DNA of 64,000 nt, taken from Alkalidesulfovibrio alkalitolerans DSM 16529 (GTDB taxonomy: Bacteria > Desulfobacterota > Desulfovibrionia > Desulfovibrionales > Desulfovibrionaceae). Each line of letters opens with the position of its first letter. The first letter of the stretch is position 1. Shown here one piece after another: positions 52,890-60,239 of the stretch. The position numbers and the translations under genes were made by a program. The stretch covers positions 18,973 to 82,972 of the forward strand of contig NZ_ATHI01000007.1 in assembly GCF_000422245.1 (NCBI RefSeq), given 5' to 3'. The notes below the pieces were generated by a model that was not told the DNA's origin, made no database searches, and saw only the letters and a list, made by a program, of their open reading frames with translations.

Positions 52890-53372
52890 ATGTCCGAGCG
52901 TCTGACCCACATCGACGAGCAGGGCGAGACCCGCATGGTGGACGTGGGCGGGAAGGAACCTTCCCGCCGCGTGGCCCGGGCCGGGGCCGTGGTGCGCGTT
53001 TCGGCCGCGACCCTTGCGCTTTTGGCTGACAAGGCCCTGCCCAAGGGCGACGCCCTGGCCAGCGCCAAGATCGCGGGCATTTTGGCCGCGAAGCGCACGG
53101 CCGACCTCATCCCCCTGTGTCATCCCCTGCCGCTCGACTTCGCGGACGTGACCTTTGAGATCGATGAGGCCGCGTGCTGCATCCACATCACGGCTGAGGC
53201 GCGGACCACGAACCGCACCGGCGTGGAGATGGAAGCCATGACCGCGGCCAGTGTGGCCGCGCTCACACTCTACGACATGTGCAAGGCCGTGCAGAAGGAC
53301 ATCGTCATCGACGCTGTGCGGCTGCTCTACAAGTCCGGCGGCAAGAGCGGCGTTTTCTCTCGCGAGGAATGA
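52890..53372 (+). CDS. moaC: Cyclic pyranopterin monophosphate synthase
   Basis: 160 residues. Second enzyme of molybdopterin synthesis, converting the MoaA product 3',8-cH2GTP to cPMP. Motifs: [43 protein letters not shown] with active-site residues, and [36 protein letters not shown] lies before the ATG. moaA is not present. Molybdopterin (or tungstopterin) is needed for formate dehydrogenases, which in relatives are often selenoproteins. Confidence 0.96.
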   Translation: MSERLTHIDEQGETRMVDVGGKEPSRRVARAGAVVRVSAATLALLADKALPKGDALASAKIAGILAAKRTADLIPLCHPLPLDFADVTFEIDEAACCIHITAEARTTNRTGVEMEAMTAASVAALTLYDMCKAVQKDIVIDAVRLLYKSGGKSGVFSREE

Positions 53373-53421
53373 ACGCAAGAGCTTTTTACCGGTCTGCGGG
53401 ACGAAATCTGTCGACAATTTG

Positions 53422-53454
53422 AAAGCCCCGCGTGTAGAAATCACGCGGGGCTTT
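53422..53454. terminator. Bidirectional terminator after moaC
   Basis: AAAGCCCCGCGTG (53422-53434) pairs with CACGCGGGGCTTT (53442-53454), 13 base pairs with a seven-base loop, followed by a T-rich run (GTTGTTTTT). It separates moaC from the convergent NYN gene. Confidence 0.9.
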
Positions 53455-53484
53455 GTTGTTTTTGGCGTTATGCCGACCGTGCCG

Positions 53485-54093
53485 TCATTCGCCCCGTTCG
53501 GGGAACAGCGATCCGGCCAGACGTTCGGCGTCGTGGTCGCGCGTCTGGGCGTTTTCGCTCCTCACGCGCGGCAGCTCGATGAAGTCCGCGATCTCGCGCA
53601 CCCGCCAGGAAAGGCGGGTCAGGTCGCCCGAGCGAAACGACTCGTAGGAGAGCAGGATGGTGCGGATGCCCTCGGCGCGCAACTCCTCCACGAGCGGGAT
53701 GTAGTCGCGATCCCCCGCCACCAGGCACAGGAAGCGTGGCCGCACGCGCAGGCAAAAGGACAGGCTCTTGACCACCAGCCGCTGGTCGTCGCTTTGCTTG
53801 TAGCCGTACTCCATCTTGCACGAGGGACTGGCGATGACCGTGGCCCCGGCCAGTTCCAGGGCGTAGCGGCGCTTCTCGAACAGGTTATGCTTTTCACCCA
53901 CCTCGCGTTCGTCCAGGGAATCGGGCGTCTCGCGGATTACCGCGGCGTAAGTCTCCACGACGTCGTAGCCTTCGCGCTCAAGGGCCGCGCGGATGTCCGC
54001 CGGGGAGATGTGGGGCAGGCCGTACTGGCGCGCCACCTTGGCCAGAAAGGCCGTGTCGATGGACAAAAGCAGGCTGTTTGCGCCGAGGGTCAT
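53485..54093 (-). CDS. NYN-domain (LabA/PIN-like) protein, putative RNase
   Basis: 202 residues. The PIN-like acidic residues sit in LLLSIDTAFLAKV (about 11), KQSDDQRLVVKSL (about 109) and CLVAGDRDYIPLVEELRAEG (about 130-134), as in NYN-domain nucleases, where they bind the metal. No second domain is seen; the C-terminus is short and charged. Possible RNA or tRNA processing role; LabA-like relatives are known but mostly uncharacterised. It ends at the terminator shared with moaC and starts 24 bases after hisF, so it may be co-transcribed with hisH-hisF. Confidence 0.83.
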   Translation of the reverse strand: MTLGANSLLLSIDTAFLAKVARQYGLPHISPADIRAALEREGYDVVETYAAVIRETPDSLDEREVGEKHNLFEKRRYALELAGATVIASPSCKMEYGYKQSDDQRLVVKSLSFCLRVRPRFLCLVAGDRDYIPLVEELRAEGIRTILLSYESFRSGDLTRLSWRVREIADFIELPRVRSENAQTRDHDAERLAGSLFPERGE

Positions 54094-54117
54094 GGGTATC
54101 CTTAGAAGTAGCGGCGG

Positions 54118-54897
54118 CTACCAGACGGAGCGCACTTTCACGCCCTTGTCCGCCATGTAGTTTTTGATATCCGGGATGGTGTACTCGCCGTAGTGCACGA
54201 TGGAGGCGATGAGAGCGGCCGTGGCCTTGCCCTCGGTCACGGCCTCGACCATGTGCTGGGGGCTTCCCGCGCCGCCCGAGGCGATGACCGGGATGGACAC
54301 GGCCTCGGCGATCATCCGGGTCAGGGTCAGCTCGTAGCCGTCCTTGGTGCCGTCCGCATCGATGGAATTGACGCACAGTTCGCCCGCGCCCAGCGCCTCA
54401 CAGGTCCTGGCCCACTCCACGGCATCGAGCCCCATGCGCTTGCGTCCGCCGTGGATGACGATCTCGTAGCCCGAGGGCGTCTGCTCCGAGACGCCCACCT
54501 TGAGCACGTCCATGCCCACGACCACACATTGCGAGCCGAACTGGGCCGCGCCCTGGCTGATGATGTCCGGGTTGCCCACGGCGGCGGAGTTCACCGAGAC
54601 CTTCTCCGCGCCCGCGAGCAGCACGGCCCGCATGTCCTCCACGGTGCGGATGCCGCCGCCCACGGAGAAGGGGATGAATATCTGCGAGGCCACGCGCTCG
54701 ACCACGTCTAGGAATATCCCCCGGCCCTCGTGCGAGGCCGTGATGTCGTAGAAGACGATCTCGTCCGCGCCCTGCTCGTAGTAGTGGCGGGCGCTCTCCA
54801 CGGGATCGCCGATGTCCACGTTGCCCACGAACTTGACGCCCTTGGTGAGCCTGCCGTCGCGTACGTCCAGGCAGGGGATGACGCGTTTACTGAGCAC
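54118..54897 (-). CDS. hisF: Imidazole glycerol phosphate synthase cyclase subunit
   Basis: 259 residues, (beta/alpha)8 barrel. With HisH it turns PRFAR and ammonia into IGP and AICAR in histidine synthesis. [21 protein letters not shown] contains the catalytic Asp11 equivalent; [16 protein letters not shown] holds the second catalytic Asp; [13 protein letters not shown] is the phosphate-binding block. Overlaps the end of hisH by 11 bases, as expected for partners made in equal amount. Confidence 0.96.
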   Translation of the reverse strand: MLSKRVIPCLDVRDGRLTKGVKFVGNVDIGDPVESARHYYEQGADEIVFYDITASHEGRGIFLDVVERVASQIFIPFSVGGGIRTVEDMRAVLLAGAEKVSVNSAAVGNPDIISQGAAQFGSQCVVVGMDVLKVGVSEQTPSGYEIVIHGGRKRMGLDAVEWARTCEALGAGELCVNSIDADGTKDGYELTLTRMIAEAVSIPVIASGGAGSPQHMVEAVTEGKATAALIASIVHYGEYTIPDIKNYMADKGVKVRSVW

Positions 54898-55528
54898 GGC
54901 GGGCCTCCTTGCAGTAGTCGGCGAAGTTCATGAGGATGCGCAGTCCCGGCCGTCCGCTCTTCTCGATGTGGAACTGGAAGGCCCACAGCCCCTCGCGGCC
55001 GTGGACCGAGCAGAACTCCACGCCGTAGGTGGTGGTGGCGATGACGAATTCGTCCTTGGGCACGGGGTAGTAGGAGTGCACGAAGTAGAATTCGGCCTCG
55101 GGCTCGACGCCCGCGAGGATCGAACTGTCCATGACCTTGGCGATCCTGTTCCAGCCCATGTGCGGCACCTTGATGGGTTCGCCGTCCTCGTCCTTCCAGG
55201 CGCGGTTGAAAAGCGCGCACTGGCCCGGAACGATGCCCAGCGTCCTGGTGTCGTTCTCTTCCGAGTAGTCGAGCAGGATCTGGCAGCCTACGCAGATGCC
55301 CAGTAGCGGTTTTTCCTTCCAGACCTGCTCCTTGAGCACGTCGGAAAGGCCGGTTTCAGTCAGCTCCCGCATGGCTTGTCCGGCTGCACCCACACCGGGG
55401 AAGATGAGTCCGCGCGCCCGGTCGATGACTTTGGGGTCCGCGGTGATGACGTTTTCGATGCCCAGGTAGTTCAGGGCGCGGCTGACCGAAGTCTGGTTGC
55501 CGGCCTTGTAGTCGAGGATGGCGAGCAT
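54887..55528 (-). CDS. hisH: Imidazole glycerol phosphate synthase glutaminase subunit
   Basis: 213 residues, class I glutamine amidotransferase that supplies ammonia to His[20 protein letters not shown] opens the fold; the oxyanion region is [11 protein letters not shown], the nucleophile Cys lies in [18 protein letters not shown] and the triad His/Glu in [13 protein letters not shown]. Located directly upstream of hisF with overlap. No other his gene is in the window. Confidence 0.96.
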   Translation of the reverse strand: MLAILDYKAGNQTSVSRALNYLGIENVITADPKVIDRARGLIFPGVGAAGQAMRELTETGLSDVLKEQVWKEKPLLGICVGCQILLDYSEENDTRTLGIVPGQCALFNRAWKDEDGEPIKVPHMGWNRIAKVMDSSILAGVEPEAEFYFVHSYYPVPKDEFVIATTTYGVEFCSVHGREGLWAFQFHIEKSGRPGLRILMNFADYCKEARRAQ

Positions 55529-55555
55529 GGTCGTCCTTTTGGGTCCTTGGTGTCG

Positions 55556-56389
55556 TTATTTCGAATCCGGGCAGTCGAGGCACGTGCCCGTGGTTTCGCC
55601 TCGGGCCGCGCGGGCCGCGGCCACCTGCTTGAGCACGTCCTCGTATTTGGCCAGGGGCCAGGAGCCGCGCACAGAGACGCCGCCGACCACGAAGGAGGGC
55701 GTGCCTCGGAAGCCGAACTTCTGCGCCTCTGCGGTGTCCTTCTCGATGCGCGCGAGGACATCCGGGTTCTGGAGGTTGGCGGCCAGGCGCTCCAGATCGA
55801 TGGAGTGCGAGGCTGCGAGGCCGTCCAGGATGGCGTCCAGAGTCGGCGCGAAATTGCGCTGCAGGGCCTCCTGCTTGGTGAAGACTTCGTCATGGAAGGC
55901 CCAGGCCGCCGCATGATCCTGCATGCCGACGGCCTCGTGGACGCGGGCCAGGGTCAGGCCGTTTTCGCTGCGCGGAAAGTGCTTGAATTGCAGGCGGATC
56001 TTGCCGGGATACTTTTTCACGAGCTCGTGCATGGTCTCGGCGGCGATGCCGCAGTAGGGACACAGGAAATCGGAGTACTCGACCACGGTGAAGGGGGCGT
56101 CGAGCGGGCCGAGCACGGGGCGCGCGGGGTCGAGGCCGGGGTCCAGGGGATTGGCCAGCTCGGCCTCCATGCGGCGCTTGTCCTCGGCCGCCTGCTTGGC
56201 CGCCGCGCCCTGCTCCACGATTTCGTAAAGCGGGATGCGCTGCTCGCGCAGGACTTCGAGGATCAGTTCCGGGTGCTCCTTGAGGATGGCGCGCAATTCC
56301 TCGCGTAGCGTTTCGCGGTTGGGCTTTTGCGCGTCGGCGCAGGACACGGCGAGAAGCACGAAGAGCACAAGGGGGATCAGGGAACGCAT
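55556..56389 (-). CDS. DsbA-family disulfide oxidoreductase, exported
   Basis: 277 residues. The ATG giving MRSLIPLVLFVLLAVSCADAQ has AGGAG eight bases upstream. The segment is a signal peptide; A-V-S-C resembles a lipobox, so it may be a lipoprotein. Residues about 30-95 are a helical extension (TLREELRAILKEHPELILEV), as in Com1/DsbA-like proteins. The thioredoxin core has the redox motif C-P-Y-C in VVEYSDFLCPYCGIAAETM and the cis-Pro in FGFRGTPSFVVGG. A second cysteine pair sits at the extreme C-terminus (GTCLDCPDSK). Oxidises or shuffles disulfides in the periplasm; partner DsbB/VKOR not seen. It is upstream of hisH on the same strand, 27 bases away. Confidence 0.9.
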   Translation of the reverse strand: MRSLIPLVLFVLLAVSCADAQKPNRETLREELRAILKEHPELILEVLREQRIPLYEIVEQGAAAKQAAEDKRRMEAELANPLDPGLDPARPVLGPLDAPFTVVEYSDFLCPYCGIAAETMHELVKKYPGKIRLQFKHFPRSENGLTLARVHEAVGMQDHAAAWAFHDEVFTKQEALQRNFAPTLDAILDGLAASHSIDLERLAANLQNPDVLARIEKDTAEAQKFGFRGTPSFVVGGVSVRGSWPLAKYEDVLKQVAAARAARGETTGTCLDCPDSK

Positions 56390-56610
56390 GGATTTTCTCC
56401 TGCTGGCGTGCGAAAGCAAAGAAGGAAATTTTGCAGAATTTGTGAGCGAAGGCAAGCCCGTCGCGTCTGTTCGGCCGGTATTCCGGCTGGTTCGATCTCT
56501 GTAGGAAATTGCCCCCTCAAGGCCACCGAGGTTTTGCCGTCAAGGGTGGAAATTCGGTCCGGCCTCGCTGTGTAGTCTTTCAAAGCACATTCACCTTCCC
56601 ATCCGCCATA
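56390..56610. other. Spacer between the DsbA-like gene and the repeat remnant
   Basis: No credible gene. A five-base-pair hairpin GCCGG-TATT-CCGGC is at 56474-56487. The promoter of the DsbA-like gene is expected in the first 100 bases, but no convincing hexamer pair was found. Confidence 0.35.
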
Positions 56611-56660
56611 ATTTGGACTATTCGCGGCAACGCAGCAGATGGGGCTTTTTCAGCAGCCTG
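56611..56660. repeat. Degenerate single arm of the palindromic repeat element
   Basis: These 50 bases match, with a few substitutions and one-base gaps, the reverse complement of the left arm of the element at 19966-20090. Both share TTCGCGGCAACG, GCAGATGG and TTTTCAGCAGCCTG. The other arm is missing, so this is a truncated or decayed copy in the hldD upstream region. Confidence 0.7.
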
Positions 56661-56718
56661 ACCTGGGGTATGTTTTGCCGTCGCCTGACAGCGACGCAAA
56701 TCGCGTAAAGGAGTGGCA

Positions 56719-57702
56719 ATGTACGTCGTAACGGGAGGAGCCGGATTTATCGGCAGCGCCTTCGTCTGGAAGCTCAATCAGATGGGCGTTTCGCGCATCG
56801 TGGTCGTGGATGAGCTCGGGCATGACGAGAAATGGAAAAATCTCGTTCGGTTGCGCTACGAGGAATATGTCCACAAGGACGAATTCCTGAAGACTGTCGA
56901 GGCCGGGCGCGACCCTTGGGGCGTGCGCGCCGTGGTGCACATGGGCGCGTGCTCCTCGACTACGGAGACCGACGCCGACTACCTGATGCGCAACAACTTG
57001 CGTTACTCCCAGATCCTGGCCAAGTTCTGTGTCGAAAAGCGAGCCCGCTTCGTCAACGCATCGAGCGCGGCCACCTACGGCGACGGGACGCTCGGCTTTT
57101 CGGATGACACCGAAACCATGCTCCGCCTCAAGCCGCTGAACATGTACGGCTACTCGAAACAGCTCTTCGATCTCTGGGCGCACAGCACCGGGTTGCTCGA
57201 TCATCTCGCGAGCCTGAAGTTCTTCAACGTCTACGGCCCCAACGAGTACCACAAGGGCGACATGATGAGCGTGATCTGCAAGGCGCACAAGCAGATCGGC
57301 GAAACCGGGCGGCTTCGGCTCTTCAAGTCCTACCGGCCGGATTACGGCCCAGGTGAGCAGAAGCGCGACTTCATCTACGTCAAGGATTGTCTCGAAGTCA
57401 TGTGGTGGCTCCTGGAGAATCCGAGAGTGAACGGCGTCTTCAACGTGGGCACCGGCAAGGCGCGCAGTTGGAACGACCTGGCCCGGGCGGTGTTCGCGGC
57501 CATGGGGCGCGAGCCGGACATCGAATACATCGAGATGCCCGAGGCCATCCGCGACAAGTACCAGTATTTCACCGAGGCCCCCATGGAGAAGCTGCGGCGC
57601 GCCGGGTACGATCGCGAATTCACGAGCCTGGAGGACGGGGCGCGCGATTACGTGCAAAACTACTTGGAGAAGCCCGAGCAGCACTTCGATTCGCTGGGTT
57701 GA
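56719..57702 (+). CDS. hldD: ADP-L-glycero-D-manno-heptose 6-epimerase
   Basis: 327 residues, short-chain dehydrogenase-type epimerase making ADP-L-glycero-beta-D-manno-heptose for the LPS inner core. NADP-binding MYVVTGGAGFIGSAFVWKL at the N-terminus, VVHMGACSSTTETDADYLM, NASSAATYGDG and the catalytic YGYSKQLFD (Y-x3-K) follow; RPDYGPGEQKRDFIYVKDC and FNVGTGKARSWNDLA complete the family pattern. AAAGGAG is five bases before the ATG. Works in the same LPS core pathway as kdsB and waaA elsewhere in the window. Confidence 0.95.
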   Translation: MYVVTGGAGFIGSAFVWKLNQMGVSRIVVVDELGHDEKWKNLVRLRYEEYVHKDEFLKTVEAGRDPWGVRAVVHMGACSSTTETDADYLMRNNLRYSQILAKFCVEKRARFVNASSAATYGDGTLGFSDDTETMLRLKPLNMYGYSKQLFDLWAHSTGLLDHLASLKFFNVYGPNEYHKGDMMSVICKAHKQIGETGRLRLFKSYRPDYGPGEQKRDFIYVKDCLEVMWWLLENPRVNGVFNVGTGKARSWNDLARAVFAAMGREPDIEYIEMPEAIRDKYQYFTEAPMEKLRRAGYDREFTSLEDGARDYVQNYLEKPEQHFDSLG

Positions 57703-57764
57703 GACTTCAAACGCTTGCGGCGGGCCGGGGTTTGCTACGAACTTCGTTTCCAAGCCGTTGAGAG

Positions 57765-57803
57765 AGCCCGGCTTCTGCGTGGAATCATTCGCGGGACCGG
57801 GCT
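57765..57803 (+). terminator. Putative terminator after hldD
   Basis: AGCCCGG (57765-57771) pairs with CCGGGCT (57797-57803), followed by TTTGTCTTTCC. The stem is short and the loop long (25 bases), so the call is moderate. Confidence 0.5.
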
Positions 57804-57824
57804 TTTGTCTTTCCTTGAATGCCT

Positions 57825-58241
57825 TTATGCGCGGCTGCCGTGCAGCCTGAGCGCGGCGGAACGCTCGATGAGTTCGAGGACGAGCACGGCCAGGGCCAAG
57901 TCCTTGGCGTTTTCCGGTGTTGTCAGTTCGTAGATGCAGCTTTTGAAGTCGAAGATCGTCTCGGCCAGCGCCTTGGCCCGCTCCCTGCCCTCGGTCTGCT
58001 GGCAGATGTCGAGCACGCACAGAAGGTGGTGCTTCCACTCTTCCTGCAGCGGGAAATGGTGGTCGAGGATTTCCCGAATGCGCATGGCGCCGAAGACGAC
58101 GCCGGTTAGGCCGCTGAAGTCGTGCGCCCAGATTTCGTCCTTGCATACCCGCAACGGGCTTTTCTTTCGCGCCGCCTCGGTGGCTGGGGCGATCAGAACC
58201 GTGCGCCGCCTGAATTCCTGGATGGAAATGACTGTGGCCAT
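57825..58241 (-). CDS. Hypothetical protein upstream of hldD's terminator
   Basis: 138 residues, not recognised. Soluble and mostly helical, with a basic N-terminus (MATVISIQEFRRRTVLIAP). It contains three cysteines and a His pair in ILDHHFPLQEEWKHHLLCVL. No signal peptide, membrane segment or named domain is apparent. GGGAGG lies before the ATG, and the reading frame fills its gap neatly, so the gene is likely real. It is on the same strand as mutL, 113 bases downstream, and convergent with hldD. Confidence 0.65.
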   Translation of the reverse strand: MATVISIQEFRRRTVLIAPATEAARKKSPLRVCKDEIWAHDFSGLTGVVFGAMRIREILDHHFPLQEEWKHHLLCVLDICQQTEGRERAKALAETIFDFKSCIYELTTPENAKDLALAVLVLELIERSAALRLHGSRA

Positions 58242-58354
58242 GATGTGCCTCCCTGCATAAGCACGGACCTAAAGGCCCTTTCCGCGCGCATCCTGTGCGC
58301 GGCATGCATCCGTTTTCGGTCGGAAGGGAGAAAACTTTATGGCCGGGAGAGGAT

Positions 58355-60226
58355 TCAGCGGCGCTTGAAAAGGCGTTCGAGATCGGCGGCCGACAGGCGG
58401 ACGAGCGTCGGCCTGCCGTGCGGGCAGTTCTCGCGGCCGGGCGCGGCCAGCCAGGCCTCGATGAGCCCGAGCGCCTCGTCGCGGGCGAGCGGGGTGCCGG
58501 CCTTGAGCGCCGTCTTGCAGGAGAGCAGCACCCAAAGGTCTTCGAGCGATCCGGACTGGCCGCTCAGGGCGGCCTCGACGTACTCGCGCGCCGCGCCCGC
58601 CGTGAGCGAGGGCGGCGTGGACGTGATCCGCAAGAGGTCCGCGTCGGCGGACAGGCCGAAACCGAGCGAGCGAAGCTCCTGCCAGGCCTCTCCCAGCCGG
58701 GCGGCTTGGGACGGATGCAGCCGCATCTCGATGGGCAGGGCCAGCGGCATGGACTGGCCGCTCGTTCCCCGCTCGCGCATGGCCGCGTAGAGCACCCGTT
58801 CGTGCGCCGCGTGCTGGTCGAGGATGCCCAGGCTCCCGTCGGGCAGGGCCAGGAGCAGGTAGGTGGCCTCGATCTGGCCCAGGTAACGCATGCCGTGCAG
58901 CGAGGGGGCTGCCGTGCGTTCGGGAAATATCTCCGGGTCTCGGCGGGGCGCGGAGGCGCTTTGGGGGGGACGGTCGTTCTGAGGCGAGGTTTGGGCGTGT
59001 GTTGAGAAGTCCTGGTAGGGCGAGAACTTGGCCCGTTGGGCAAGGGGTTGGTGTGCGGGCAGGTCGAGGGAGGAAGGGCGATCCGCCGGGGCGCGGAGAA
59101 ACTCCGAGGGGCGGTCGGGTTGTGTCGCCTCGCCCCTGCGTGCGTATCCGAAGAGACCTTTTTTGTCCGCAGCGCGGCCGGCTTCGGGAATGCCTCGCGG
59201 CGCGAGGGCGTAGCCTGCGGGTGCGGAAGCGTCCAGGGCGTCGGCCAAGGCTTGGCGCACCAGCCTGAACACGGCTTGCTCGTCGCGGAAGCGTACTTCG
59301 AGCTTGGCCGGATGCACGTTCACGTCCACTTCCAGCGGATCGAGTTCGAGGAACAGCGTGAGTTGAGGGTATTCGCGGGCCAGCAGGCGGCCCTTGTAGG
59401 CCTCGCGGGCGGCGCTGGCGAGCAGTCTGTCCTGCACGGGGCGGCCGTTGACGAAGAAGAGCATGCGGTCGGGCCTGGCCTGGGCCTTGAGCGGGTTGCC
59501 CGCAAGTCCGCTAAGCCGCATTCCGTCCCGGGCGCGGTCGATCTCCATGAGCCCTTCGCAGATGGCCGGGGGCCAGAGTACGGCCAGACGGGCAAGCAAG
59601 GTCTGCCCGGCCGTGAAGCGGAAAAGCGAGCGGCCGCCCGAGGAGATGACGAAGCCCGTGTCCAGATGCGCCAAGGCCATGCGGGCCACAACCTCGTGGC
59701 AGCGTCTGGCCTCGGTGGCCTCGGTCTTGAGGAATTTCAGGCGGGCCGGGACGTTGGCGAACAGGTCGCGGATTTCAACGACCGTTCCTTTGGCCAAGGC
59801 TGCAGGCCGCACCTCGCCCAAGCGGCCGTGCTCCACGTCCAGGGCATACGCCTCGTCTCGCCCGGCACGCGAGGTGATGGTCAAGCGCGAGACCGAGGCA
59901 ATGCTCGCCAGGGCCTCGCCGCGAAAACCGAAACTGGCCACGCGCATCAGGTCGTGAAACGAGGCGATCTTGCTTGTGGCGTGCCGCGTCACGGCCAAGG
60001 GCAACTGGTCCGGCGGAATGCCCGCGCCGTCGTCGCTGATGCGGATGAGCCCCTGGCCGCCGCGCTCGATGTCGACGGTGATGCGTCTGGCGCCGGCGTC
60101 CAGGGCGTTTTCGACGAGTTCCTTGACCACGCTCGACGGGCGTTCGACCACCTCGCCAGCAGCGATCTGGTCGGCCAGTTCGGAGGGCAGGATGCGGATT
60201 TCTGCGGATTCGTCAGCGCGGGACAT
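58355..60226 (-). CDS. mutL: DNA mismatch repair protein MutL
   Basis: 623 residues. The N-terminal GHKL ATPase is canonical: LPSELADQIAAGEVVERPSS, VKELVENALDAGARRITVD, SDDGAGIPPDQL, RHATSKI and SFGFRGEALASIASVS. A Pro/Ser/Arg-rich linker (about 330-430) joins the C-terminal dimerisation domain. There, LGILDQHAAHERVLYAAM resembles the endonuclease motif D-Q-H-A-x2-E-x4-E, but the final Glu is Ala, so nicking activity is uncertain. A GRENCPHGRPTLVRLS segment matches the other metal-site block. The chosen ATG sits 13 bases after the lptD stop. mutS is not in the window. Confidence 0.93.
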   Translation of the reverse strand: MSRADESAEIRILPSELADQIAAGEVVERPSSVVKELVENALDAGARRITVDIERGGQGLIRISDDGAGIPPDQLPLAVTRHATSKIASFHDLMRVASFGFRGEALASIASVSRLTITSRAGRDEAYALDVEHGRLGEVRPAALAKGTVVEIRDLFANVPARLKFLKTEATEARRCHEVVARMALAHLDTGFVISSGGRSLFRFTAGQTLLARLAVLWPPAICEGLMEIDRARDGMRLSGLAGNPLKAQARPDRMLFFVNGRPVQDRLLASAAREAYKGRLLAREYPQLTLFLELDPLEVDVNVHPAKLEVRFRDEQAVFRLVRQALADALDASAPAGYALAPRGIPEAGRAADKKGLFGYARRGEATQPDRPSEFLRAPADRPSSLDLPAHQPLAQRAKFSPYQDFSTHAQTSPQNDRPPQSASAPRRDPEIFPERTAAPSLHGMRYLGQIEATYLLLALPDGSLGILDQHAAHERVLYAAMRERGTSGQSMPLALPIEMRLHPSQAARLGEAWQELRSLGFGLSADADLLRITSTPPSLTAGAAREYVEAALSGQSGSLEDLWVLLSCKTALKAGTPLARDEALGLIEAWLAAPGRENCPHGRPTLVRLSAADLERLFKRR

Positions 60227-60239
60227 GGCGTTGTCGGCC

